64,000 nt of DNA from Undaria pinnatifida (GCA_012845835.1 JABAKD010000029.1:5172000-5235999); one strand, 5' to 3'; positions 11,241 to 23,133 are shown, counted from the first letter of the stretch. Made by a program: numbers and translations. Notes: generated by a model not told the origin, from the letters alone.

Positions 11241-11689
11241 GGCGTTTATCGCGGCCTCCGCAGCTACTGCCCACAATACGCCCTCAGCTACTCACGGTAC
11301 TCGTCTGATACGTACCGAATTGAACCGAGTCGGGTATCGTTGCATTCATACCGCCTTGCCCCTAGCACTGCTGTATGTCGGCGTCCTATTGACTCTGCTA
11401 GTATGATCGATAAACTCGGTGTTGGGGCGCAGGCTGGCTTGCGGGGACAAAAGGCGCGATATCCGGACTGCCGTTAGGCGGGGAGCAGAGATAAGAGTGT
11501 CGATTGATAATATATTCGAAGAACAACAGACTCATGAACTATTCACAGAAGGGCTCGAGGCTTCTCGCGCCAAAGGTGGCCAACAAAAAGTCGTCTGTCT
11601 GGTACCCCGTATATAACGTTTGCTCGGACATTAAAAACATTATGGTAATCACACTTCAATCAGCTGTGGGATCGAAGTTAAATATGCAA
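11241..11689. other. No gene seen
   Basis: Short overlapping frames only. A weak match to the family A right end (CACTTCAATCAGCTGTGGGATCGAAG, split as CACTTC and CAGCTG-GGATCGAAG) lies near 11650-11680. Confidence 0.35.
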
Positions 11690-12182
11690 AAGTACGAGCC
11701 CTTCCGCCACCACCACCACCGCAGCAGTACCTAGCCAGTACGGGCTGGTAGTGATAGTGGTGACGGTGGCGGTGATGGTGACGTCGACTCGGTACCAGTG
11801 CATGTTTTTCTTGTACAGTCCCCTGTTACAGTAGTGATGTTGCGTGCTGAGCCGTTTGACATTGACCTGAACACCAAGCACTGTTTCCATGACGATATGC
11901 AAATTTGCAAATGTACGAGCAATACACCACCACCATCACCACCTCCACCACCACCACCATCACCACCTCCACCACCACCACCATCACCACCTCCACCACC
12001 ACCACCACCACCACCACGACCACCGCCACCACCACCACCACCACCACCACCACCACCACCACCACCACCACCACCGCAAGCGTACGTACCCACTACGGGC
12101 TGTTGGTGGTAATGGTGGTGGTGGACGTACCCAGTACGGGCTGGTGGTGATGGTGGCGGTGGTGGTGGTGATTCGAGTATGA
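11690..12182. repeat. (CAC)n microsatellite with inverted (GTG)n partners
   Basis: Positions about 11925-12077 are an almost pure CAC/ACC array, with one GAC-GCC interruption near 12018. On its right the sequence passes through GCAAGCGTACGTACCCA and TACGGGCTG into GGTGGT repeats. This unit, (CAC)n, then a TAC-CAGTACGGGCTG linker, then (GTG)n, appears about three times (11700-11790, 12050-12125, 12120-12180). It could fold into long hairpins. ORFs read through it (poly-His, poly-Pro, poly-Gly) are artefacts of the triplet repeat. Confidence 0.9.
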
Positions 12183-12639
12183 GCCGTAGTGATGAAAGTG
12201 TCCACCCCCCGCTCGCTGAGCATGCCGACGATCACCTGTCCAACCGTGCGAACGAGTGGAAGTAACAGTTTTGTTTTAAGAACACCCCCCCCCCCCCGGC
12301 CAACCGGTTGGCCGGGCCAATCGGACATCTCGAGCAAGCTCTACGTGGTCAGAGGTGGGTGGATGTTATGAATAATGACGTCTGCAGCCGCGAAAAAGGT
12401 CGAAATCGTCTCCTGATTGGTCGGGTTCGTTGCGCTTGAGGGATCATTTTCTCTGCGCAGATACACACACATGCGTACACACATGCGCAATATATCTTCG
12501 ATCGTAAATAAAGCAAGCCTGGTTGGGTGATTTTAAGCAGGAAACTTCTCGCAGATAACCTCGACACAGCTGACCGCAAGACAAGAGAGACTACGTAGCC
12601 GCGCTGTCGCTTCGCTCCACCGCCTTCTCCTCCATTGAA

Positions 12640-12935
12640 TCATAACCCGACAGGTGATATCATCGTGTAAATTCGCGCCACCCATGCAGTAACTCCAATT
12701 CATTTATATGGTCTCCAAATTTCAACTTTCCCCCCCCCCTTGCCCACCCCCCGTCTATCACCAATGACGCTAACGTTACGCGCGCAGTAAGATTCTATTA
12801 ATGTATGGGACCTACCTCCGATATACCCGCCCCTCTCTCCTTTTTGGTCGTACGACTACAGGATATACGTTTCAAAACTGGTGTATCCCACAGCCGTAAG
12901 ATTCTGTGTTACGTTTTCATTTATATATACGTGTG
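12640..12935 (+). repeat. Family A, diverged copy
   Basis: Shares with family A the ACAGGTGATATCATC module, CCAATTCATTTATAT, a C tract at 12727-12745 and the right end (ACAGGATATACGT, then CCCACAGC and the AT-rich end). Internal modules are missing, and the copy is more decayed than those at 1.8 and 57.4 kb. Confidence 0.6.
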
Positions 12936-13074
12936 TTACAGAATATATCCCACTACATGTTTGTTGACTCTGCCGACCTGCCCCTTGTTATGTGTGACAC
13001 GTATTCTATTGGGAACCGTTGCAGCTGGACGTCTCATTTTCGCTTCCTCGACGAGACGTGGCTGTATATTCTGA

Positions 13075-13702
13075 AAAAGCCTGTCAGCGAGTTCATGCAA
13101 GACCGGAGCGACAATTCTCATGGCGCATCGGCCGGCAAATTACTAGCCATCGAGGAACCCACTGTCGCCCGAGAAGTGGCTGGCCATCAAGGAACTGTGC
13201 AACTTGTTCGAGCCGTTGAAGATCGTCCCGGTGAAACTTTTGGGCGGTGTAAGACGGCATCATCTGTCGTGCCACTCAAGTCTGCCACGACCTCGGTGAT
13301 ATCGTTGGGGGGAACGACGTCGAGACCATTGACTGGTCCAGCGACAATGACAGGGGGGTGGAGGACGAGGGACCCACACGGAACACGGTCGACCTTGCGG
13401 ATGTTTTCCGGAAAGGATCTCCAGGTTTCTACCGAAGAGATCGAGAGGCCAAAAAATAATGGACGCCAGGGGGCGATGTGGGGAGGCTAGTCTATTGGCT
13501 TGACAACCGTTTCAATAACTTGAGGCCGAAGGACTGCGGGAAGATCAGGTGTCAGGAACATGCTCGCAAGGCGTTGGACCGGGTGATGCAGAGGATACGC
13601 TCCCCGCCAAACGGCCGGCATCCTGTTGTAAATACCCGGTCTCGCGTCAAACAATTTGCGTCGCCAACCACGCTTAGGCTAGATGGCGGAAGCGTTTGCT
13701 AG
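13075..13702 (+). pseudogene. hAT-like transposase fragment, frameshifted
   Basis: One frame encodes WLAIKELCNLFEPLKIV (about 13177-13230), which resembles the W-x2-L-x2-L-x3-F/L-x-P segment of hAT transposases. It is followed by an LLGG segment and, after a shift, TASSVVPLKSA, like the T-x-S-x-VLP segment. A third frame carries GDIVGGNDVETIDWSSDND, which replaces the following spacer, and DVFRKGSPGFYRRD, and ends in a stop. A further frame has WLDNRFNNLRP. At least three frame changes mean no product. Terminal inverted repeats were not identified. Family assignment is from motif memory only. Confidence 0.5.
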
Positions 13703-14609
13703 AGAAGGGCGCCGCATCCCTGCAGGCGGTAAGCAACCCTGACGGCCCTTCCCATAGTAATCGCAGGGAAACATGAGGCAGAGAAACACTACGACGTGTC
13801 TGCTTTCCGACCCGGCTGCGAGGACTTCAGTCCTCTCTGTTACTCCCACGATGCCCGCAGTCCAACCTGTGATGATCACAGAAACATGGTGTCACCAGCT
13901 CAACTCCCTGTCGTCGTCCACCCCAGCACAAGTGTACCTGAGTGTCAACAGTATCAGCTTCCAGTCGGAGAGAGGGTTATTTGTGCACAGCTGACTCGTA
14001 CGTAGGGTAGCCTTTGACAGAGAACGGGCCCGAGCGCTGGAAAATGAACGCTGGAAAATGACAAGCTTGTGACGCGAGGAACCCCGTGGTTGTTGACTCG
14101 GCGTTCTGGGTGAAGGCGCATGTTCGAAGCATATCATGTTTCCGGTGCATAAAACAGCAGGTGGGTTTGGAAAGGCCAGTCTGGTATTTTAAAAGGTGTC
14201 ATACAATAGTACCGCTGCTGTTGTCTGTGTGCTTCAGGAATATATTCGCGTGTGGGCGCAAGGGGGGGGGCTGGGATAGCGGTCTCATTGACGGCTGATT
14301 CGGGGGTTCACAACAATATATAGCCTGGTGTTCTGTATTGAACGTGGTATAGCATGGAGCATGTGTTAGCATGTGTTGAGAGTAAATTCAACACATAAGA
14401 TGACAATGTTGTACATTTAAAGTGTTCTATCGCTTCTCAATTGAGGCACGCACGTTACCTATCTATAGAACTGACGGGAAGCATCGTCCAACTTCAAATA
14501 GTTTCATTTGCTATATATCTTCCTTAATTTGTCATTTTTTACCGAATGTGTTTATTTATGTATTACTGCTGTTGCTTTATTCGCTTTGCGTAGAAAGACC
14601 CAGCATGTA
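13703..14609. other. No confident gene
   Basis: A plus-strand frame after 13761 (GKHEAEKHYDVSAFRPG and on, to about 14005) is open but has no recognised domain; it could be more of the transposon relic. A G-run lies at 14262-14270. Confidence 0.35.
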
Positions 14610-15190
14610 CCTGGCACGAAAACCGTACAATCGGATTTGTGCGTGTTCGGGTTTGTACGGTGCTTTCATTCGCTGCCTGTAACGGTTTCACTAGTGCGTT
14701 AGTGTCCCGAGAAAAGGGTCAGAAACCGAGAAACGGGCCAGAAACCGTACAAACCCGGGGTTTTGTTACGGCTTAGAACGGTTTGTTCTCGGACACTTGA
14801 AACGGTACAGGTGCAACGTTATTTCTCCGAGGGACCGCAATCGAAGAAGTCTTAATAGTACCTCACCAATAATCTTACCTCGAGTAAGCGGAAATTTCCA
14901 AGAAACTTCAACATGATGAACAAGCCCATGACCTAGATATGCCAGAAGTACCATGCAAAGTAAAAATAGTAACCTTCGGACGGTTTAGAGCTTAGAACCC
15001 CGCCGTTCAGAAAACGGTTCGGCCAAAAAAAGCTACTTCTATCGACACGCGTCCTTATGGTGCACCGTAGAGAAACAGCTCTCTCAATAGCGCTCATTGA
15101 AAAAGGCTTGAGGACCGTGCGAAACCACCGTTGTTCATGGTTTTCCCTACGGACTAGAATCGCACTGTGGCAAAAACCGTTAACAAGGAA
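14610..15190. repeat. Cluster of ACGGTTT/AAACCGT motifs with inverted repeats
   Basis: The hexamer AAACCG or its complement recurs about ten times on both strands between 14618 and 15180. A perfect 14-bp inverted pair is CGGGTTTGTACGGT (14648-14661) and ACCGTACAAACCCG (14744-14757). A second pair is AGTGTCCCGAGAA (14701) and TTCTCGGACACT (14787), with one bulged base. No ORF spans the cluster. It may be a foldback element or a clustered protein-binding site. Confidence 0.6.
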
Positions 15191-15799
15191 CGGCGTCGAA
15201 CCGCACCTTGCGAATTCCACCGAGTCATCCCGCTGTAGGCGTTGCAGTTGTTGGATTTACTCATGATATACCTGCCTGATTGAGCTCTTTAAGTGAGGAA
15301 CTGCCGGTCAGTCATTAGTCAGTAATTTCACGAGTATACCTGTATAGAGGGCTAACGCGCATATATGCTTGTTTGGGTTATGCGAACGAATGCCTTCGAA
15401 GTCAATTTTCGTGTAAGATATTGAGCTCCTCATGTTAGGAGCTCAGACAATTTCTACCGGTACGATACGGTCTTGGGGGCAGGCCACCGCTTTAGTATTA
15501 GGTAGATGGTCCGTTTTGTGTGTTGTTAGAATGGCGTTTGGTATTCGGGATAATCATGAGATGGGACAGGCGAAAGCTACCATCGTCTAGATGCCAGCAC
15601 AACTCAGGGAATACTATCAAGCGGTCTCTCTTCCACTTAGAAAGTGAGTAACCCCGAGGGGATGCTTAATAGGTAGACCTGCAAACATATTCAGTGTCGG
15701 ACCGGTGCTTCTAACATATCGTATTGTTCCCCCTGTCCGGTCAATGTTTCATTTTTTTTTCCATTATATTTTCTTTCCATCGAGTCTTCCCTTGCTTAC
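15191..15799. other. No gene; contains a perfect hairpin
   Basis: A 9-bp inverted repeat with a 6-nt loop, TGAGCTCCT/AGGAGCTCA, lies at 15422-15445. No coding frame of interest was seen. Confidence 0.5.
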
Positions 15800-16974
15800 C
15801 TTGGGTTGTCACCTCATCATAGTGGACCCTCTTCCCGTTCCAGCGCCTGTCATTATGGCAGTGAGACAGCGGTAGTTTCATGTTGGTCACCGCTCACGTG
15901 GAACTTGGGCGACAATCGTGGACTTCGTGCGAAAGACGCGCCGTCTCGAGGTGACGATTCGCTAGACTCCAGGCGTCTCGTTTGTTCATCACGCAGCCAG
16001 AGGACGCTTAACAACGGAGCGATGCCCATCGAGACTCGAGAAGGCTTGTTTGCTCCGCACTCCGCCAGCTTGCTTGCATACTCCTCTGCTGAATAACCAG
16101 CACCAGCTTCAAGACAGCCACCGCTCTCTGCATGCCCGGGCCCGCGCGGACATTTTTCTGGTGTCTGGCCGCCTCTGCGTTTCCCACCCTTGGTTTGACC
16201 CGAGCCCCGCTTTCCCATCCGTAGTTAATCTGGACCGGATCTTGACGAAATAGAAGCCCATACGTCGAGGACTCTACAGGATATTCTGTTCATTGGCAGA
16301 GGGTCCCAGATTGATGTTTGCGAGGAGAGCCTTGGGCAACCAGCGCTGGACCAGGATATGCTGTGGTCGCCTCTGCTCCCAGGAGCCCGTGCCCGTGTGC
16401 CCAGGTCCGTGGGCCGCTTCGTTTCGCCCATCCTTCCGAAAAGCAGGCAAAACTCGACGCGCATTTTGTTCTGCTCTCGATTATTTTCAATCATCTACAG
16501 AAAATTCATACTCGTGCCATGGAACACTTTCTAATGGATGCAATTTTTGGAGACGAAGAACGATGAAATTCTTCTATACAGCAACGGGTCATTTCCATAC
16601 AGCTAATGCACATACCCCCTCTAAGGCACACGCCCGACGAAACCTCCGCCAAGGCACATACACACAATCCAGTAGGACGCCTCAACGCCACCAAAAACGC
16701 GGCACTCACCACGCCCTCCCCGCTGTTCAAGCTACCCCAATGTTGCACCAACGCCCCCCTCTCCACACACACCTAGCTCTGATCGATTCATGCTGCCGAA
16801 GTAAAGCTCCTTGAACCATTGATGAGATAGCGATTCATGCTGCCGAAGTAAAGCTCCTTGCACGAGTGATGATATATCGTTTTGTCATAGTTCTACGTCG
16901 GATGCCATAGACTTGAAATGGGCGAACGATGGATTTCATGCTGTTTTGGTTTTCGTGTTATTAGCGTTGAGGAT
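15800..16974. other. Open frames without recognised domain
   Basis: A plus-strand frame at 16293-16814 (173 codons) and a minus-strand frame at 15853-16218 (121 codons) overlap or adjoin others and show no domain. A 31-bp near-identical direct repeat containing ATTCATGCTGCCGAAGTAAA occurs at about 16785 and 16831. Not called as genes. Confidence 0.35.
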
Positions 16975-17545
16975 GCCCTTATCTTGCTTATACTGTGGAC
17001 TGTAGGTCTCGCTACTACTCGCAGTATGCGCATTGCAGCTACACCGCTGCTATGGTAAAGGCTTGCCGTTATCATGCGGTCGGTATGGACGTTGACTTCC
17101 GTTTACACTGCGGCTCTGGTGTATGGGCTACCCTTACGCTGCTGTTAGGGTAGATGATGCCCGTTGTAATGTGAATTGTATGCATGTTGCGTTCCCTCTG
17201 TACTGCTGTTGATGTACGTGCTGTCCTTTACACTGCTGTCAGGGTATATATCACCCGCTACAATGCGGTTGATATGGACGTCGCGTCCCCTTTGTACTGT
17301 AGTTGGGGTACGTGCTGTCCTTGACACTGCTACGGTGCATGCTGCCCTTTTTGATGTGAGTAAACCCTGCTGCTGGTATGGGCGCTGCCTATTATACAGC
17401 TCTGGCATGGTCAATGTCGCAATTTTTTTCTGCGGTTAGTGCGAACGCTGACCTTGTTCCGCGCTATTATGATGGACGCTGCCCTTATATCCTTCGGTTG
17501 AAGCTGATGCTGTCTTTGATACTACTGTGTGACGAGAGCGAGACA
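16975..17545 (+). repeat. Degenerate minisatellite, unit about 30-33 bp
   Basis: Around 18 diverged units of the form TNTACACTGCTGTTGGGG followed by TAYRTGCTGCCC run through this stretch. Good examples are TTACGCTGCTGTTAGGGTAG (about 17132), TGTACTGCTGTTGATGTACG (about 17201), TTTACACTGCTGTCAGGGTA (about 17226) and TTTGTACTGTAGTTGGGGTA (about 17292). Neighbouring units are 27-33 bp apart. Homogenisation has clearly stopped. No coding role is evident. Confidence 0.75.
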
Positions 17546-17599
17546 CTTTATCTTGTTGAGGGTTGAAACATAGATTTTTTTGCTTCTATAGCAGGGGCA

Positions 17600-18990
17600 T
17601 TGAAATATTATTCCTGCCCCCATTCTTCGTTAACCCGCCGTATCCCCCGTTTCCTCTCGAAGGCCCGATTCTCGCCCCCCTTCGCTAGAGCCTCCCGAGT
17701 GGTTTCTTCCAATAACGAAGAAGGGTTCAAACGAAGGTTGCGGTCTTCTGCGCTTACCCGCCAACGTGGCCACGACTCGGAACCCTTGTCACGCTTGAGC
17801 CCCCCCGATTTTGACGAGCAAAGCTCCTCCGGAAAAGAGGCTGCTGGCGGTGGATCTACGGAGGACTCGCTCGAGCGCCAGTCTTCGAGCTCCCACAACT
17901 CGATCGAGAACCTACCGACACGGCTTCATGTAATGGATCGTCGGGAGGATTCCTCGGGCATCCATCCTTGAGCATGGAACCAGCACAACCCTGTTCGAGG
18001 AGGAATCACAGCAGAGGCCGCAGATGAAAGCCGTTCTGCCCCGTCTTTGATGGGAAGATCGCCAACGGAAGCTACCATATTGTCATTGGCGCAACAACGA
18101 TACGCCCTTCAGAGATCGGCTGCCCGCTTGCCAAATGACCCATCCCACGGTCGGGACGCCCGCAACGAGTCTTCGACCACGGCAACCGAGGTGACATGGG
18201 CTCAGCGGGAGCTGGAAGCTGTGACAACAACGACGCTCAATCTCAAGCCGCGCCCCCAGCAGGCGTAGCGAGATATCGGGAAGAGCGAGAGGGTGAGAAG
18301 AAGGCAATTGCGGCGGCAGTGACGGCGCAACGAGCCCTACGCCGCAGCAATGGGGCAGCTGCGGCGGGAGTCTTCCAAGATTCCCCTGGCTCAGACACCC
18401 AAGTAGGGCGTTAGCTCACGGGCAGAACGGTCTGGGGACGACGATAGGGTCTAGTATATGGTGCTTATGGTGCGATAAGAGTTCACAACCGCGTTGGGGA
18501 CCTTGTTCGTGCTAAGGTCTCCGCTCTCCTGGCCTCAGTCAGGAAGACGTCGCTGCATTTGGCGAAGCTCCTTCCGGCGTGAACGCGTGGTCCACGACAG
18601 ACCACAGCATATTGAAGAGTAAGAGCGTGGCTTCCCGGACCCTAGCAATCGTGAGAGCTCTTCGCGTGACCCACAACGACGCCCAAGACACCGTACTATG
18701 ACCGAGCTCGGACAATGTACAGCAGGAGATCTACCGTTGCAATAGCGACAACCGAGATCATGGCAAGATCACTTCCGAGGCGGAGGGGGATTTGATGGAG
18801 GCAAGGATGGGTCTGGCGGCAGAAGTGGTGGTAGTGGCAGCGTCTACTATCGAGGTGGTAGCTCCTGCCACTGCTATGGAAGAGGGGGCAGTAACGGAGG
18901 CCGCGACGACGCATCAGGGCCTGGGCTGGTTGTGAGGGACCCGGACGCCGTCAGGGCGGCGGATTTGGGGGACATCACCGGGTAAATAGA
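17600..18990 (+). pseudogene. Possible decayed gag-like coding region
   Basis: A frame at 17600-17971 encodes a Ser/Arg/Glu-rich segment (for example ESTEDSLERQ-type sequence near 17850). It is followed by shifted frames at 18047-18268 and 18196-18414, and by a glycine-rich stretch (about 18770-18985) ending in CHCYGRGGSNGGRDD. That last motif resembles a damaged CCHC zinc knuckle (second His and last Cys lost), as found at the end of retrotransposon gag proteins. No protease, integrase or reverse transcriptase was recognised downstream. Assignment to a retroelement is inference. Confidence 0.3.
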
Positions 18991-19537
18991 GGCCGCAGCT
19001 CTGGGGGCGGTCACGGTGGGCCTAGGGATGGTGCGAGATGCCGTTCCCACGACTGCATATCAAAAGCTTAAGATCGTCCTCGGATACGAGCGCCGACCAG
19101 GACGAGGTCAAGGTGGTGACGAGGAAAAGGCAAGAATTTCCCTCGGTCGTGGACATCGTCTCCTCCGCCTAGTGTCTGAGCAAGTTAAGCGTGACGATGA
19201 TCAAGTAACACCTGTTTCTTCCGACCTCACCCGCCGTAGTACCTCCGCGATTGCCCTGCTTCTGCTCAATATGCAATATCAGATGTTTTCATGCCCCGCG
19301 ACGATCGTTGTACAGATGGCCTACGATCACTCACGTCCTGCAACGTCTAAAACGGACACGACCACCCACATGACGATCTTGATCGATGATGGTTTTTTTA
19401 CATATGGAGCATCTGGACCTGAAGCCTTCACTCTCGTGTTGGCCTGCTGTTGACGCACCCAGATCGGGCTACTACGGGAGAGGGAATCACTATATTCATT
19501 AGTTTGAAGGGTGCAATCACACGGCATTGGGGATTTT
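18991..19537. other. No confident gene
   Basis: A plus frame at 19016-19453 (145 codons) has no recognised domain and overlaps a minus-strand frame. Could be further retroelement debris. Confidence 0.3.
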
Positions 19538-20055
19538 TTACAGCATCGTGGAGCCCTATGGCAGCTATCCAAAACGGTCTCACCTTGATATAGCCGAGCG
19601 GTCGTACGTAGAGCTTAATAAGTGGCTGAAGCCACGCAACGGTCCGGACGACAACTGAAGGCAACAGCGTTAACGTTTCCCAAACGGGTACACACGAGTT
19701 TACGGGCAGGTCGGCTGCGAGTGGGGCACGAGCAGCGTACACGTGTGATGCCACGGTGTTGGGACACACTGGGTGGTTTGGGCATGTGCCATAACATTTA
19801 TATGTTTTTTTCTCATGGTTGGAGTGACAACTCCGAGGCGGCGTAGGTGGGAAATCCCGAGCGGGGTTTCCCACATTTTCCAAGAAGAACTCTTCCCCCG
19901 GGGATATCCTTCCTTGTGATACATCGCGCTGGGGAAAGTCTATCCGACGGCATAGTCTCCACTGTACACGATGCACCCTCCTTGTTATACTGGTCCGGTC
20001 ATCTATCACGCATCTCGGAATACCTCGGGCGCCTCAAGTGCCCTGGCGATCGAAG
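19538..20055 (+). repeat. Dispersed repeat family B, copy 1
   Basis: About 520 bp aligned end to end with 25505-26024. Shared blocks include GGCAGCTATC, the CGGTTTCACCTTGAT type motif, GAGCAGCGTACACGTGTGAT, TTTTTCTCATG followed by GGAGTGACAACTCCGAGGC, and ACTGGTCCGGTCA near the right end. It is non-coding. No TIR or LTR structure is evident. ORFs drawn across it are spurious. Confidence 0.85.
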
Positions 20056-22715
20056 CGCGGAAATGCTTTCCCTGCCCGACGCATAACTATCGTCGGCACA
20101 AAGGGGGCGTCCCGGTTACGGCCTGGTTGCAGCGTCAACACCTTCCTGCCTTCTCCGCCACCGCCTGTCTGGCGCTGCTCCATCCTCTTCCAACGCGACG
20201 CTTGGCTACCGTCGGCGCCGGGCAGATGCCGGGCGTCATCTCTAGTCTTTTTGCGGAAACTAAGCTCCGCATGCACTCCTCCATTCTCAAACCTGTCCCG
20301 CCGTTTCAGCGAACGGCCGGCGTAAATGCCTGCAGACAAGCGATCATTAAACGTTTCTTCCAGTTCAGGACACATCAGGTGCGCTCTATCCCCGTGGATG
20401 GACGAACGTGAATTTTCTCCTGCCTTCCGGGAAACAGTAGACGTTACAAATACGTTGAAAATACTAGTGTGCAACTCCATGCAGTTGAGGCACCCCCGGA
20501 AACTTAAGCGTCTGGGGAAAAAGGGCCTGGTCTTGTTAAACAGGTGACGAGATTGTTCTGCGTCGCCTCAGACTATGCCTTCTTGTTGCGAGGTCGTTAT
20601 TCATTCTTGGTCTTGTCATCTACAAATCTTTTCCTTTCACACTAGCATTCCCCACTTTTATTCACGCCCCCATGCTAGGCCGCGCAGAGGGTTGAATCCT
20701 TGGGAGGGGGGTGCTTTGAACTTTCTGTCCAGTCTTGGTTTAGCGTCTTTGCCCCCCCGCAGTGTGGTCTTTCTTCCCAGAACGCGTGGCAATTTACAAC
20801 TGTTTTCAGGATATGAGGGCAACTTGTCGGTTATCACGACCGCTGGCTCAACCAGGGTATATTTGCTATTTCTACCTGTCCCTCGTCGTTGTATACTCTT
20901 CTTCATGAGCGATCTGCTGGGGCCTTGACATTAGCTCCGTTGTGGGGGGCGGTATACTTGCAAGCTTGCCGACTACCATTCCCTTTTCGAGCATCCGTAC
21001 TATTTAAGACTTTTGGTCGCTTGTATAAAACGGCACGAGCAGGTGTCTCTGCCTTGTGTCTGTACGCCTCGAATTGCTTTCGAATTGTGTTGTGTGGCGA
21101 GCTGATCTGTCGCCTAACGGTCGTCTGAGCGTGGGCCGAGTAAACCCGCTGCGCCAGGGTTGTCGCATTGGTCCGGTGATGGCGGCTGTGGCTGGTGGGG
21201 TGCCTGCGCCGTCCAAAGCAAACCCTACGATGTTGTCACGCACGTACGTTAGACCGTGAATATGACGCTGTGTATGGCCGATGGTGAGGTTTCATCCTCA
21301 GGTCCGGGCCGGCGTTGCTGTAGCACTTGGACAAGGAGATATCCCCACCGCAACATTTTGTGTGGCGAACGTCTAGCAACACAGTTACAGTACAGAAATA
21401 GTGTCCTTGCACAATGAATAGTGTGTATTCCAATAATTCTACACTTTTTTTGGTGACACCGGAAATGGTTGATCGCGTCCAAGTATATGGGGTGGAAGAC
21501 GAAGCGGCTTTTCTACTCCCCGGGTAATGAACGCCGTAGGCGCAGAGGCCCACATTGACGAAGCGTGAAACTTGGCGGCAACTGGCTTTACTGGTTGCTG
21601 GTGTTCATTGCAATCTTATTGAATTTTGAGTTAAACAGTATATATGGTACTAAAGCTTGCCCGTGTTGGTTAGTTGACCAATAAACTTGACCTCGATCAG
21701 GAGATCAGGTGGGCAGCTAAGCAAAAACAAAATAGGATCACGTACATGGGTGCGACGAGCAACGGACGGACAAGGCGAGGGCAGAAGACGTGCCTGCATA
21801 CAATTCAAGACCAGGCATAAAGCTGAGCTCGGATACGAGCAGATTGATAAACACAACAACCCGCGGCCAACACCGCCTGTTTCGCCGCCACACGGAGGAA
21901 CTACCTTGCTGGCGCTCAGCGTATACCCACTCTGCCCCTCCCCACCTTGTCTTGACGGTCAAACGCATACATTCGTCGTTCTGGGAAACTCGGCTGAGTG
22001 GGGAATGCCGTGAAGAAATCGTGGTAGAAAAAAACAAGCTGAAGAAGATATGTGTACTTCGTAACATATCTATCCAGCCGTTTTCGCACGTTAAAGATTT
22101 ATCACAGTACCATAACCCGGACTAAACAAGAGCAGATCCGCTAATTTTCTGCCTTCCTGCTATATCCGCCCGTGCACTGACGGTACGCTACAGAGGTGCC
22201 TCGCTGGGTGTTGACCAAATTGTTTTGCCGAACTCTCAACTGGTTAGTTCGTATATAACGCACCGCTAGTGGTATGCTTCAGCGTGAATCCTTGTTCATT
22301 AATACCGTAGCGTCGAAGTGGTCGTCTCAGTATGGATTTTTAAAATTGTTCGGTTTCAAACTAATTGTATTGTTTTGCGTTTTTTAATCGTCTCGGTTCC
22401 TCCAGTGTAGTTATCCCACAAGGTCGTTCCATCAGGGTATCGCTCTCAACAGGCGCACAAGCCATGGTGGATGCCTGCTGACGCTTCAAATTAACTAGCA
22501 AATTGTTGCTACTTAGGAGCCATGGTCAACAAGCGAATTAGCGAACTAACGCACGCTGTGGTTTTCTTTTTTTAACTCAGTTGAGAATATACAATGATCG
22601 ATCGAGTTGGCTGCTCACTATGCGGCAGTACAGCCGTATAGCTGTAGTACGTGTTGAACCTTGGCCATGTTCTACTGTAGTTTCATTCAGTACCTCAAGT
22701 TGGGGGGATGTTGCA
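20056..22715. other. Long stretch without a convincing gene
   Basis: A minus-strand frame at 20034-20480 (148 codons, Arg-rich) is protein-like but unrecognised and overlaps a plus frame of similar length (19971-20411). Other frames at 20575-20928, 21056-21259, 21687-22013 and 21790-22125 have no domain. No large repeat was noticed between 20.1 and 22.7 kb. Confidence 0.35.
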
Positions 22716-23031
22716 GCGCTACGAACCCCAGGGCGCTCGAGGTGCCCGGGTTCTTCTGAGATGCGTGATAGCTGACCGGACCAGTTTTACGAGGAGGGTG
22801 CATTGTGCACAGTGGTAATTTTGCCGTCAAATAGGCCCTCCACAGCGCGATGTAGGAAATGGAAGGCTGTCTCCGGCGGAGATATCCTCCCGGGAAAACG
22901 TGGGAAACCCCTTTCGAGATCTCCTATCGACGTTGCCTCGGAGTTGTCACTAGGACCATGAGAAAAAAATATCAAAGAAATACCACGTGTCCAAACCGCC
23001 CAATGCGTCCCAACACCGTGTCATCACACTT
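22716..23031 (-). repeat. Dispersed repeat family B, partial reversed copy
   Basis: Matches the right-hand 300 bp of the family B copies in reverse: AGCGCTACGAACC, the GATGCGTGATAGCTGACCGG block, CGTGGGAAACCCC and GCCTCGGAGTTGTCACTAGG. The left part of the repeat is missing, and the copy ends near the tRNA-like relic. Confidence 0.8.
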
Positions 23032-23051
23032 GTATTTACACGAGTACTCGG

Positions 23052-23133
23052 AGGGACTCGAACTCACGAAATTGGTATATACAGGGCTCGAGGATAACCT
23101 GACACGCCACCGGAACGACCGGCGCTCTAACCC
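23052..23133 (-). pseudogene. tRNA-like relic
   Basis: On the minus strand the sequence starts GGTTAGAGCGCCGGTCG, as in a tRNA D-arm/anticodon-arm region. About 40 nt later comes GTGAGTTCGAGTCCC, a good B-box/T-arm match (GGTTCRANYCC consensus). The A-box side runs straight into the telomere-like tract, so the acceptor stem and first part of the D-arm are not intact. The centre is too long for a standard tRNA without an intron or insertion. Probably a tRNA pseudogene or SINE head. Confidence 0.4.

Noticed and set aside
11731-12337. Poly-Gly, poly-Pro, poly-Val, poly-Thr and poly-His ORFs on both strands
   Set aside because: All arise from reading the (CAC)n/(GTG)n triplet array in different frames.
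15853-16814. Overlapping plus and minus ORFs of 121-173 codons
   Set aside because: Both strands are open over much of the same DNA and neither shows motifs or splice structure.
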